In this document: positions 38,001 through 44,073 of the stretch, in pieces
How the letters are laid out: the number at the start of each line of letters is the position of its first letter
Position numbering within the stretch: the stretch's first letter is position 1
Assembly: GCA_040756415.1 (NCBI GenBank)
Contig: JBFLYZ010000013.1
Span: 1 to 64,000, forward strand
Length of the DNA: 64,000 bases
Direction: 5' to 3'
Origin: JBFLYZ01 sp040756415
Lineage (GTDB): Bacteria; Bacteroidota; Bacteroidia; JADZBD01
Translations under genes and position numbers: made by a program
The notes under the pieces: model-generated
What the model saw: the letters and a program-made list of their open reading frames with translations, nothing else
Database searches by the model: none
Told to the model about the DNA's origin: nothing

Positions 38001-40063
38001 GTACTCCAGGTATAGGTGTAGCCGGGAGTTCCGCCCGCTGCTACTACCGTTCCTGTTCCCGTACATTGCCCGTTACAGAGCACGTTGACCTGCGATTGCG
38101 TGGCCGTAAGTGCCGGTGGCTGAGTAATGGTAAAGGTGTTGGTTCTGGTACAGCCATTGGCATCCCTGATCGTCACGGTATAGGTTCCTGCGCATAAGCC
38201 TGTAGCTGTTGCCGTATACTGTACCGGCACCGTGCTCCAGGTATAGGTGTAGCCGGGAGTTCCGCCCGCTGCTACTACCGTTCCTGTTCCCGTACATTGC
38301 CCGTTACAAAGCACGTTGACCTGCGATTGCGTGGCCGTAAGTGCCGGTGGCTGAGTAATGGTAAAGGTGTTGGTTCTGGTACAGCCATTGGCATCCCGGG
38401 TCGTCACGGTATAGGTTCCTGCGCATAAGCCTGTAGCTGTTGCCGTATACTGTACCGGCACCGTGCTCCAGGTATAAGTATATCCCGGAGTGCCGCCTGA
38501 TGCCACTACCGTTCCTGTTCCTGTACACTGACCGTTACAGAGCACGTTGACCTGCGATTGCGTGGTCGCAAGTGCCGGTGGTTGTGTGATAGTGAAATTA
38601 CGTATAGTCGTACATCCGTTTGCATCGGTGATCAAACACTGGTAAACCCCCGCACACAAACCTGTGGCTGTTGCGGCATTGCCCCCGCTGGGAGTCCAGA
38701 AATAGGTATAGCCGGGAGTTCCGCCCGTTGGATTGACCGTTGCGCTTCCTGTGCACTGTCCGAAACATAAGAGATTGACCTGCGATTGAGTGGCTGTGAG
38801 AACAGGCGGCTGAGTAACCGTAATGATTTGTTGCGTAGTGCATCCGTTAGAGGCGGTAACCGTAACTGTATAGGTTCCGGCAAATAAACCGGTAGCGGTC
38901 TGCGTGGTTTGCCCGGTGGGACTCCACGAGTAAGTATAGGGTGTAGGTCCGCCACTGGCCGTTACAGTAGCGGTTCCGTTACTTCCGCCCGCGCACGAAA
39001 CATTAGTATGAGATTGTGTTGAGGTCATTGGGGGGGTGCCAGCGATAGTAACGATAGAGGAGCAAGCCGGTGTGCAACTCAGCGCATCATTCACGTAGAC
39101 TGTATAAGTGCCGGGGCAAAGGCCTGTTGCGGTAGCGGTGGTTTGAGCGGGTGTAGTATTCCAGCTATAGGTATAAGGGCCGATAGAACCGCTACCGGTA
39201 GCTGTGGCACTCCCGGTGCAGGTACAGCCTGCATTCACCGTGGTAGCAGTAGAAGTAAGTACGGAAGAACATTGCATAAAATCAATGAACACCCCTGAGT
39301 CGTACACGCAGTCGCCCGCATCGGCAATGGCGATCTTGAAATGGTATTGCTGGCAGGGGCAAAGCTGAACGGTACGTGTCAATACGGTGGTAAATCCATC
39401 GTACTGTACGGTAGTTCCGCCTGTATTATTCACATAATATGCGCTGTTTGTAGTAGGATTAACGTTGTCTATACTCACCGGGGTAGTATTGTTGGGCAGC
39501 GTAGCCACGTTGGTATTGTTATAAAAGTTATTCTGGCAAGTGGGGTAGGGGCCGGGTCCAGTAATAAAAAATCCGAAGGCGTCATTGAACGAGGAGTTCA
39601 CGAACTCGGGGTATTCCTCAGAACCGAATACGAAGCGAATAGTAAGAGAACTGCACTGGGGTACGATATCAAATTCCAGTATACAGCAGTCGTAATCCGC
39701 TAAGGGTTCGATGGAGCCAAGCTGCGGGTCGTTGCAGGTTGTGCCATTGCAAGTACCCGCTGATGTGGAATTGTTAGGCCCAACCGCATTCGTGGCCTGA
39801 CCGGTGGTCAGAAGTATACCATTGGGAAGGCCCAGGTTTGAAACCCCGGTGGTGAATGTAGCATACGCACCGGCAGGACAGTTCAATACGGGGTTGGTTA
39901 TCGTCAGGCCTTGTCCTCCCAGCGCAGCGATCAGAGCCGCGAGAGAGGGATTGGGGGTTACGGTCAACTGGGCTTTGAGCGTCAGCGATCCCAGCAGGGA
40001 AAGCGTTAAAATACAAGATGTTAGAAATAATTTCGACAGCTTAGTAGAAAGGCTAATGGGCAT
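29054..40063 (-). CDS. Giant T9SS type B adhesin: choice-of-anchor L head and about 39 SprB repeats
   Basis: This 3,669-residue protein is the largest gene here. The start at 40063 gives a signal peptide (STKLSKLFLTSCILTLSLLG). Next is a choice-of-anchor L domain (LAALIAALGGQGLTITNPVL, FVFGSEEYPEFVNSSFNDAF, DAGDCVYDSGVFIDFM) nearly the same as in the gene at 21220. By my count about 39 SprB-type repeats follow (30320-39264), then two Ig-like repeats, two PKD domains (CSWSFGDGG and WTWDFGEPD) and a type B tail (YVPNAFTPNGDGHNEVFMPV, IFDRWGNLIWQT, GHVSLIK). The protein is rich in T, G, S and A, with paired cysteines. It should be exported by the T9SS and displayed as a long fibre, plausibly a gliding or attachment adhesin like SprB. 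Exact repeat number depends on correct assembly. Confidence 0.9.
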   Translation of the reverse strand: MPISLSTKLSKLFLTSCILTLSLLGSLTLKAQLTVTPNPSLAALIAALGGQGLTITNPVLNCPAGAYATFTTGVSNLGLPNGILLTTGQATNAVGPNNSTSAGTCNGTTCNDPQLGSIEPLADYDCCILEFDIVPQCSSLTIRFVFGSEEYPEFVNSSFNDAFGFFITGPGPYPTCQNNFYNNTNVATLPNNTTPVSIDNVNPTTNSAYYVNNTGGTTVQYDGFTTVLTRTVQLCPCQQYHFKIAIADAGDCVYDSGVFIDFMQCSSVLTSTATTVNAGCTCTGSATATGSGSIGPYTYSWNTTPAQTTATATGLCPGTYTVYVNDALSCTPACSSIVTIAGTPPMTSTQSHTNVSCAGGSNGTATVTASGGPTPYTYSWSPTGQTTQTATGLFAGTYTVTVTASNGCTTQQIITVTQPPVLTATQSQVNLLCFGQCTGSATVNPTGGTPGYTYFWTPSGGNAATATGLCAGVYQCLITDANGCTTIRNFTITQPPALATTQSQVNVLCNGQCTGTGTVVASGGTPGYTYTWSTVPVQYTATATGLCAGTYTVTTRDANGCTRTNTFTITQPPALTATQSQVNVLCNGQCTGTGTVVAAGGTPGYTYTWSTVPVQYTATATGLCAGTYTVTIRDANGCTRTNTFTITQPPALTATQSQVNVLCNGQCTGTGTVVAAGGTPGYTYTWSTVPVQYTATATGLCAGSYTCTIRDANGCTITQAFTITQPPALTATQSQVNVLCNGQCTGTATVTASGGTPAYSYSWNTTPVQTGSTATGLCAGSYTVTVTDANGCTLTRTYTITQPPALTATQSQVNVLCNGQCTGTATVTAAGGTPGYTYTWSTVPVQYTATATGLCAGSYTVTIRDANGCTRTNTFTITQPPALTATQSQVNVLCAGQCNGSGTVVASGGTPGYTYTWSTVPVQYTATGTGLCAGTYTCTIRDANGCTITRTFTITQPPVLTATQSQVNVLCFAQCTGSATVIPTGGTPGYTYLWTPSGGNAATATGLCAGVYQCLITDANGCTTIRNFTITQPPALAATQSQVNVLCNGQCTGTATVTVSGGTPAYSYSWNTTPAQTGSTATGLCAGSYTVTVTDANGCTLTRTYTITQPPALTATQSQVNVLCNGQCTGTATVTAAGGTPGYTYTWNTVPVQYTATATGLCAGSYTVTIRDANGCTRTNTFTITQPPALTATQSQVNVLCNGQCTGTATVTASGGTPAYSYNWNTTPVQTGSTATGLCAGSYTVTVTDANGCTLTRTFTITQPTLITLTTSFVQSTCGQPNGSASVVATGGTPAYSYSWAPSGGSAATATGLAAGSYTVTVTDANGCTQTAIVNVSSANGPSASISASANVSCFGGTNGSATVTVSGGTPAYTYNWAPSGGNTTTATGLGAGTYTVTVTDANGCTATATVTITQPTQLAATQSQVNVLCNGQCTGTGTVVASGGTPGYTYTWSTVPVQYTATATGLCAGSYTCTIRDANGCTITRTFTITQPPALAATQSQVNVLCNAQCTGTASVTVSGGTPAYSYSWNTTPVQTGATATGLCAGSYTVTVTDANGCTLTRTYTITQPTAITTTTSFTQATCGQPNGSASVVASGGTPAYTYSWAPSGGNAATATGLLAGTYTVTVTDANGCTVTATVTVTNASGPSATISASANVSCFGGSNGSATATVTGGTAPYTYAWSPSGGNAATATGLGAGTYTVTVTDANGCSTTATVTITQPTQVVASIASSANVSCNGGNNGTATAAGSGGTPGYTYNWAPSGGNSATATGLTAGTYTVTVTDANGCTATATVTITQPPVLTATTATTAVSCNGGNNGTATVTASGGTPAYTYNWAPSGGTAATATGLTAGTYTVTVTDANGCTTTATAVVTQPPALAATTSFTQSTCGQPNGSASVVASGGTPAYTYNWAPSGGTAAAATGLTAGTYTVTVTDANGCTITATVTVPNAGGPSATISASTNVSCFGGSNGSATATVTGGTAPYTYAWSPSGGNAATATGLNAGTYTVTVTDANGCTTTTTVTITQPTQVVASIASSANVSCFGGSNGSATANGSGGTPGYTYNWAPSGGNAATATGLTAGTYTVTVTDANGCTATATVTITQPAPLTATTASTAVSCNAGSNGTATVTAGGGTPAYSYNWAPSGGNAATATGLTAGTYTVTVTDANGCTITATVVVTQPTPLTTTTSFTQSTCGQPNGSASVAASGGTPAYTYNWAPSGGNAATATGLTAGTYTVTVTDANGCITTATVTVPNAGGPSAAISASTNVSCNGGNNGSATVTVTGGTAPFTYAWAPSGGNAATATGLSAGTYTVTVTDANGCTTAATVTITQPTPLTAAISASANVSCFGGSNGSATVNASGGTPAYSYAWAPSGGNAATATGLAAGTYTVTVTDANGCTTTATVTITQPTAVTASATSTPVSCNAGSNGTATVTAGGGTPGYTYSWAPSGGNTATATGLSAGTYTVTVTDANGCTASATVTVTQPTALAATTSFVQSTCGNANGSASVVASGGTPAYTYSWAPAGGNAATATGLPAGSYTVTVTDANGCTITATVNVPNAGSPTTSITTSTNVSCFGGSNGSASSATSGGTAPYTFSWSPSGGNAPTATGLPAGTYTLTVTDANGCSATATVTITQPTQLTAAISGSTNVSCNAGNNGTATVSATGGTPAYTYSWSPSGGNAATGTGLSAGTYTVTVTDANGCSTTATVTITEPPVLTATTATTPVSCNGGSNGTATVTAGGGTPAYSYSWAPSGGNAATATGLAAGTYTVTVTDANGCTVTATAVITQPTAVTLSTSFTQSTCSQANGSASVTATGGTPAYTYSWAPSGGNAATATGLLAGTYTVFVTDANGCSTSATVSVPNAASPTASITASVNVACFGGNNGSATVTVTGGTAPYTFAWAPSGGNSATATGLTAGNYTVTVTDANGCTVTATVTITEPPLLTAAINASTNVSCFGGSNGTATVTVSGGTPAYAYAWAPAGGNAATGTGLSAGTYTVTVTDANNCTTTATVTITEPPVLNAFVNGSAATCNGACNGAALAIPAGGTAPYTYSWAPVAGNTSSISGLCAGTYTVFVTDVNGCSFSDTAVVTEPTLLVLSTTFTTAHCNQADGSATVTATGATPGYTYSWAPLGGNAATANNIPPGTYTVFVTDANGCSDSATVTVPNAAGVTATMGASTNVSCFSQCNGSATVNATGGNGPYTYSWTTTPLQNAATATGLCAGTYTVYVTDFNNCLDTATVTITQPAILLIAQIPGSTICLSQCTTITAAISGGTPAYTVTWNPGNLSGPSVTLCPTVTTTYTVMATDANGCVSQPIVFTVTVNPAIVAATSAPTAICIGASTTLTASASGGNGGPYNYVWMPGNGNGTSFTVSPTATTTYSVIVTDNCGTPADTAVVTITVNPLPVISITADDSAGCAPHCVNFSNLTPNPASCSWSFGDGGSSTSLTPATYCYTTPGTYDVFITVTDNNGCVNSATSVGMINVYPVPVADFSMSSQPTTILNPIICFTDASQGATEWTWDFGEPDSPTNSSTDQNPCHTYSDTGTYCVTLTVLNANGCWDTVTYCLVIDPDFALYVPNAFTPNGDGHNEVFMPVGIGIDEQCYQFYIFDRWGNLIWQTDRWGKGWDGRANGGEEIAQQDVYVWKIITCDIFGKTHQYVGHVSLIK
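31000..35345 (-). repeat. Higher-order repeat: four-unit cassette of about 917 bp
   Basis: In this block SprB units follow a fixed order of four kinds: a TTSFxQSTC unit, an SISASxNVSC unit, a second ASxNVSC or AISxSxNVSC unit, and a TATTxTxVSCN unit. TTSF units lie near 31653, 32571, 33483, 34400 and 35319 (minus strand), spacings of roughly 912-919 bases. This shows that four units were duplicated together several times. Confidence 0.8.
36255..38795 (-). repeat. Tandem block of eleven near-identical 231-bp SprB units
   Basis: These units all begin TATQSQVNVLC or AATQSQVNVLC and carry C-x3-C (LCNGQC or variants). Adjacent copies share long exact runs: for example the units starting near 38101 and 38332 match almost base for base over the first 150 bases. 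A distinctive unit (CLITDANGCTTIRNF) occurs twice, about 1,614 bases (seven units) apart. Confidence 0.85.
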
Positions 40064-40510
40064 GGGGCAGTGCAGTTTTGAGCAATTGTTCCTATATAAT
40101 ACTATCTCCGACAATAAAACTATACTTTAAGTTGCATGATGCTGAATTGAAATATTAACATGTAGTTATTTGATTTTAAATATGTTATATTGTTTTATGT
40201 GTTTTTATCGTTCAATTGGCTGTTTTTATCGATAAACCATTAATATTCTACGATGATTTGCGGAGATCTTAGGTTTTCACCGTTTCTCAGGTTTGTTGAT
40301 AAATAGGCCTGTCAGGGATCAGGTTTTCGGGCTGTAAAAAGCCGGGGTTAGCGAATATCCCGGAAGTATGGCCTACTCATCCAGTATATTAACTGAAATC
40401 ATGCTTAGAAGAAATTGTAAGGGCAGGCTTCGGAGCCCCTTCCCTTGCCTACATACGATTGATCGGGCCGCAGCGCGTCATAGCGAGAACCTAAAGAGCA
40501 GGGAACGCAA
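40064..40510. promoter_or_regulatory. Intergenic region upstream of the giant adhesin (447 bp)
   Basis: No gene is supported here. The first 200 bases are strongly AT-rich and should hold the promoter of the leftward adhesin gene, but no clean TAnnTTTG was found on the minus strand. A ten-base direct repeat gtttttatcg occurs at 40201-40210 and 40222-40231, a 21-base period. Near 40413-40455 a GC-rich imperfect hairpin (ggct-tcgg-agcc at its tip) precedes the CinA-like gene. The rest shows nothing. Confidence 0.5.
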
Positions 40511-40987
40511 ATGAAAAACCGGGCTTCAGAGCTGGTAAAAGAGCTGAGCGGGCGCTCGCTCACCCTGGCGCTGGGCGAGAGCATGACCTGCGGTCTTGCG
40601 GCTAACCGGCTCAATTCGCGCAGAGGAACAAAAGATGTGCTGGCAGGCAGCATGGTTTGTTACCGGCCGGAGAGTAAAACACGGGCGCTGAAGGTTCCAG
40701 CGCACGTCATCCGGAAGTTCAGCGCAGAATCGCAGCAGGTCACCGATGCCATGGCGAAGAACCTGCACCGTCTTTTTTCCGCGGATATATACGCGGCCAT
40801 CACCGGGCTTTCGGCTCCCGGGGGCAGCGAGAGCCGCAGCAAGCCCGTAGGCACCGTGTTCATGTCGGTATGGTACAGGAAAAAACTATTCCGGAAGAGA
40901 AAATTGTTCCGCGGCCGGCCACAACAGATCAAGGCCAAGGCATGCGAGGCCCTATTTGCGCTGATATTAGATACCATAAAAAGCTGA
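40511..40987 (+). CDS. CinA C-terminal-domain family protein (PncC-like)
   Basis: Stand-alone proteins of this family (PncC) deamidate nicotinamide mononucleotide in NAD recycling. At 158 residues it is a single CinA-C domain: LALGESMTCGLAANRLN corresponds to the usual AESCTGG-x-IA-x-x-LT signature, then LAGSMVCYRPESKTRAL, AESQQVTDAMAKNLHRLF, AAITGLSAPGG and KPVGTVFMSVW. The signature is altered (GESMTCG, so the cysteine is moved by two positions), and a basic insert YRKKLFRKRKLFRGRP replaces the usual loop near residues 122-137; activity is therefore uncertain. The start follows the family N-terminus. It ends two bases from the convergent ctlX gene. Confidence 0.8.
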   Translation: MKNRASELVKELSGRSLTLALGESMTCGLAANRLNSRRGTKDVLAGSMVCYRPESKTRALKVPAHVIRKFSAESQQVTDAMAKNLHRLFSADIYAAITGLSAPGGSESRSKPVGTVFMSVWYRKKLFRKRKLFRGRPQQIKAKACEALFALILDTIKS

Positions 40988-40989
40988 GC

Positions 40990-41907
40990 TCAGCGCGGCC
41001 GGCAAAAGATCTCAGCTATCATGCAGCGCACGCTGCCACCGCCAACGGTCTCTATGGTTGGGATGGCCAGAGGAAGCAGCCGGGCATATTTTTCCAGCCC
41101 TGAACGCTGATCTGCGTGAAGGCTGGCATAAGCGCTTTCAGAGAGGGCCAGCAGGATCTCGTTGCGGTGCGTGCTAAGGCAAAGCATATTTCCGGCAAAG
41201 CGTTCCATCTGTTCTGAGCTGATACAGATCACTTCATGTCCGTTACCGCTCAATGAAGACAGCAGGGCTTTCGCTTCTCTTTCATCGGTAATGCTATCGG
41301 GGCAAACTACCGCAAAGCCAGCGCCCAGGCACATCATCACATTGGTGTGGTAGATGGGCTGTCCCCTCCTGTCGCAGGCACGAAAGTAATGAGGGCGATA
41401 CCCTATCTGCCCGCATAGCGATGTGAAGAGCGCACGATCCGTGCGGGGAGAGAGACAGGCGTAGGCGACCTGGTTCAGGTGATCGAACACGATGCTGCCG
41501 GTACCCTCCAGGAAACGGTCCTCTTTTTCATGGACAGAAAGATCGATGATCTTCCCGATCTCGAAATCACGTTTAAGGGACTCAATGATATCCATGCGCC
41601 TTTCGGACCTGCGGTTGGGCGCCTGCATGGGGTAAAGGATCACGGTACCGTCAGCATGGAAAGTGATCCAGTTGTTGGGAAAAACGGCATCGGGCTTGGG
41701 CGGCTCGTCCGTATCATCAAAAACAAATACGTTGAGGCCCTCCGAACGCAGGCGTGCCGCAAAGGCATCGAACTCTTCCTTCGCCCTGCACGCGATCCCT
41801 TCCGGGGCCATTTCCACGGATCGCTGAAAAGCATTGGAAGCAGCGGTCTGCGAGTTGAAGACAAACCCCGATGGCCTTACGAGCAGGATATTGTTCGCTG
41901 GCTGCAA
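40990..41907 (-). CDS. ctlX: CtlX-type citrulline hydrolase (amidinotransferase fold)
   Basis: CtlX proteins cleave citrulline to ornithine, CO2 and ammonia and belong to the guanidino-group-modifying superfamily. The 305-residue protein has the family motifs NILLVRPSGFVFNSQTAASN, DAVFPNNWITFH, a core EGTGSIVFDHLNQVAYACLS, and a C-terminal catalytic cysteine in GGGSVRC (C295). Histidine is present in YHTNVMMCLG. The start is a TTG at 41907: the codon before it is an in-frame TAA, and no ATG occurs before the conserved N-terminus, so a TTG start is required by the reading. It begins 14 bases after the stop of the SprB-repeat type A protein and could be on the same transcript. Confidence 0.87.
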   Translation of the reverse strand: MQPANNILLVRPSGFVFNSQTAASNAFQRSVEMAPEGIACRAKEEFDAFAARLRSEGLNVFVFDDTDEPPKPDAVFPNNWITFHADGTVILYPMQAPNRRSERRMDIIESLKRDFEIGKIIDLSVHEKEDRFLEGTGSIVFDHLNQVAYACLSPRTDRALFTSLCGQIGYRPHYFRACDRRGQPIYHTNVMMCLGAGFAVVCPDSITDEREAKALLSSLSGNGHEVICISSEQMERFAGNMLCLSTHRNEILLALSESAYASLHADQRSGLEKYARLLPLAIPTIETVGGGSVRCMIAEIFCRPR

Positions 41908-41921
41908 TTACACGGATCAGA

Positions 41922-42680
41922 TCAGTTCAGAACGATCTTCCTGATGGCAAGCTGCTCTCCCGTCCGCACATGGACCAGGTAGACTCCTTTAGGGCAATCC
42001 GAAAGGTCTATCTCCGCCTCTTTGCCCGTCAGCGACACCTCCCGTATCTTTTCTCCCAGCGTATTGTAAATACTTACCTGGCTGAGCTCCGTTTCTGCTA
42101 TAATGGTAAACAGGCCGGATGAAGGGTTAGGCTGGACCTGAAAGAGGCCGATATTCAATTCAGCCTGCCCGGTTGCAAAGCTGATCGTTACAGGGGCGCA
42201 GCAGCACCGGCCGTTCTGATCGGTAGCGCAAACGGTGTAGGTGCCCGGGCAAAGTCCGGTAACGGTTTGTGTGGTCTGTCCGCCAGGCGCCCACGAATAG
42301 GTGTAAGGCGGGCTTCCGCCAGCTACGTTCACCGTTGCGCTGCCATCGCAGCAGGTGGAGCAGGAAGCATTGGTGGGCGTGGTGGTGTACGTAGAGAAAG
42401 GACCGGTTATGGTAGTTGATGCGGTACAAAAATTTCCCATCGCATCTACCACCACAACGGTATAAGTGCCCTGGCAAAGGCCGGTAACGCTGGAGGTGCT
42501 TTGCCCGCCCGACCAGGAATACATGTAGGGCGGTGTGCCTCCGCTGACAAAGGCCTGCGCGGTGCCGTCACAGGCGCCACAGCAGGATTCATTGGTTTTC
42601 TGTAGCTGCACGAAGCATTGTGCGAATGCGTGTATGCCCAGCGTAACGCAGAGCATGAAAGTGAGTAAGGCTGTTCTCAT
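41922..42680 (-). CDS. Small T9SS type A protein with two SprB-type repeats
   Basis: A 252-residue exported protein. The start at 42680 gives signal peptide MRTALLTFMLCVTLGIHAFA. Two SprB-type units follow (GGTPPYMYSWSGGQST and GGSPPYTYSWAPGGQTT), unusually rich in cysteine (NESCCGACDG, ASCSTCCDG, GRCCCAP), so several disulfides are likely. The last 75 residues are a type A sorting domain (FQVQPNPSSGLFTII, VSIYNTLGEKI, CPKGVYLVHVRTG, IRKIVLN). It is the smallest repeat protein here and may be a soluble or anchored binding protein of unknown ligand. It lies 17 bases after the next gene upstream and shares the leader caccct before its ATG with it, so the two probably form an operon. Confidence 0.85.
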   Translation of the reverse strand: MRTALLTFMLCVTLGIHAFAQCFVQLQKTNESCCGACDGTAQAFVSGGTPPYMYSWSGGQSTSSVTGLCQGTYTVVVVDAMGNFCTASTTITGPFSTYTTTPTNASCSTCCDGSATVNVAGGSPPYTYSWAPGGQTTQTVTGLCPGTYTVCATDQNGRCCCAPVTISFATGQAELNIGLFQVQPNPSSGLFTIIAETELSQVSIYNTLGEKIREVSLTGKEAEIDLSDCPKGVYLVHVRTGEQLAIRKIVLN

Positions 42681-42697
42681 AGGGTGAAGGTTTTTGG

Positions 42698-43558
42698 TTA
42701 ATGAATAATTATCTTTTTGATCCATGTGTTCTCTCTGTCGCGAAGCTGTACCAGGTAAAGGCCGGCCGGTTGCGCTGAAATATCGATCAGTGTTCCGCTG
42801 AGGTAATTCGCCAGGCTTGCGATCTCGCGGCCCTGTATATCCGTTATGGTCACATCCGCGCTCCCGGTGACGGAACCGATGCTGAACACCCCGTCCTGCT
42901 CGGTCATGAAAATGGCCGGCTCTTCATTTGCCTCGTTTGTGCCGGTGATGGCGCTTCCGGTGATAAGAATATTATCGATGGCGAAGGAGGGATTGGTGCC
43001 ATACCCCGAGCTGGTGAAGCCGAAGCGCAGCCTTAGGTTGGACTGGTTGAGGAGGCCCGGTTCCTGGGCGGAAGTAATGATCTGGGTGGTCCATGCGGGC
43101 TGCCCGTTGTATTGGGTGATGGGATTGGTCATGAGGGTCCAGGTTGAACCGCCATCGGTGCTGTATTCGATAAACCCGAAGCTGGAAAGCACCGGGCCCG
43201 TCTGTCCCTGGCAGAGCCAGTCGAACTGTATGTTCACCTGCGGCTGGCCCACGGTGCTGAAGCCACTGGTCATGGTCGAATACACCGTTTCGCCCGATCC
43301 CATGCCCAGTATCACGTAGGTAGCGCAATAGTCGGCATTCAGGTCATCGTACACGTGCATGTAATTGCCTCCTCCCTGGTCGGCCGTGGGATAGGTGCAG
43401 TTGTACACGTTATTGACGGTCCAGAAATTAAAGGCATTGCCCTGCCCCAGTTGCCAGCCAGCGCTGCCGCCCGTGAAGTCATTCTGGTACAGGGTGGTTT
43501 GAGCGGGAATTGAAAGGCTAAGGAATAATGCGGAGATGAAGAGTAGATTTCTTTTCAT
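42698..43558 (-). CDS. Secreted T9SS type A protein with jelly-roll-like domain
   Basis: A 286-residue exported protein without recognised enzyme motif. The start at 43558 gives signal peptide MKRNLLFISALFLSLSIPAQ; the longer open frame to 43690 has no signal peptide. The middle 180 residues (TLYQNDFTGGSAGWQLGQGN, FDWLCQGQ, IEYSTDGGSTWT, LRLRFGFTSSGYG, SFAIDNILITG) have the pattern of a choice-of-anchor J or MAM-like beta sandwich, often carbohydrate-binding. The last 75 residues are a type A sorting tail (VFSIGSVTGSADVTITDIQG, PAGLYLVQLRD, WIKKIIIH). A perfect -7 box lies 17 bases upstream of the start. Confidence 0.82.
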   Translation of the reverse strand: MKRNLLFISALFLSLSIPAQTTLYQNDFTGGSAGWQLGQGNAFNFWTVNNVYNCTYPTADQGGGNYMHVYDDLNADYCATYVILGMGSGETVYSTMTSGFSTVGQPQVNIQFDWLCQGQTGPVLSSFGFIEYSTDGGSTWTLMTNPITQYNGQPAWTTQIITSAQEPGLLNQSNLRLRFGFTSSGYGTNPSFAIDNILITGSAITGTNEANEEPAIFMTEQDGVFSIGSVTGSADVTITDIQGREIASLANYLSGTLIDISAQPAGLYLVQLRDRENTWIKKIIIH

Positions 43559-43575
43559 AGGGTGTGATTTAAAAA

Positions 43576-43583
43576 CAAAGATA
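43576..43583 (-). promoter_or_regulatory. -7 box (TATCTTTG) of the type A protein operon
   Basis: On the minus strand this reads TATCTTTG, a perfect match and the same word as the -7 box of hxlR. It lies 17 bases before the ATG at 43558, giving a leader of about ten bases. Confidence 0.45.
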
Positions 43584-43711
43584 AGAAAACTCGGGTCATC
43601 GGGCAGGGGATGTCCTGTGGCAGGCATCAGGACTGCCTTGGGTTTGCGAAGCAGGCCGGGAAGACGGAGTACAGGCCAGCAGCAACACAAACAATATGGG
43701 AAAATACCGGT

Positions 43712-44071
43712 TCATATCCTATCCGGTTTTTCCCTGGTCAGTTCATTTTGTTCATTACCGGTATTGATCGTACCTGCCGGTTCGAAAAGCATGACAGACA
43801 CTTCGTTCTCCGCCACGGGCCTGTGCTCTACACCGCGGGGCACGATGAGGAATTCGTTCTTTTTCAGCTTAACGGTTTTGTCGCGGAACTGCATGTCGAA
43901 CTCGCCTTCGAGCACGTAGAACAATTCATCCTCGTGGTCGTGCTTGTGCCAGACAAACTCGCCTTTGAACTTCACGAGCTTTACCTGCTGCCCGTTGAGC
44001 TCGCCCGCAATGCGCGGGTTCCAGTGGTCGGAGAAGAGTGACAGTTTCTCGGCTATATTGACCTTTTCCAT
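43712..44071 (-). CDS. Cupin domain protein
   Basis: A 119-residue single-domain cupin. The metal-binding motif 1 is WHKHDHEDELFYVLEG (H42, H44, E49) and motif 2 is PRGVEHRP, so a metal site is intact. Small cupins of this type serve as isomerases, dioxygenases or sensors; the substrate is unknown. It starts two bases after the stop of the SRPBCC gene upstream and is the last gene of the three-gene run facing the HxlR regulator, so its expression probably depends on that regulator. The 150 bases after it contain no obvious terminator. Confidence 0.87.
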   Translation of the reverse strand: MEKVNIAEKLSLFSDHWNPRIAGELNGQQVKLVKFKGEFVWHKHDHEDELFYVLEGEFDMQFRDKTVKLKKNEFLIVPRGVEHRPVAENEVSVMLFEPAGTINTGNEQNELTREKPDRI

Positions 44072-44073
44072 GC

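Larger units (their letters stand above)
30320..39264 (-). repeat. Array of about 39 SprB-type coding repeats (about 229 bp each)
   Basis: The unit of 75-78 residues reads roughly: strand, C-x3-C or C-x-G-x-N-G, G-T/S-A-T-V-x-x-x-GGTP-x-Y-x-Y-x-W, TATGL-x-AG-x-Y-T-V-T-V-T-DANGC, ending TITQP. At DNA level the DANGC region gives a recurring catccgttggcatcggt-like sequence with synonymous changes. The array divides into two blocks, entered separately, with a few divergent units at both ends. Confidence 0.9.

Noticed and set aside
36459..38528. Series of similar 74-residue open frames spaced 231 bp apart within the adhesin
   Set aside because: They are same-strand frame shadows of the SprB repeat block and repeat only because the DNA does.
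30320..39264. Regular spaced repeats that could be mistaken for a CRISPR array
   Set aside because: The unit is about 229 bp, stays in one coding frame throughout and encodes SprB domains; no short direct repeats with unique spacers and no cas genes.
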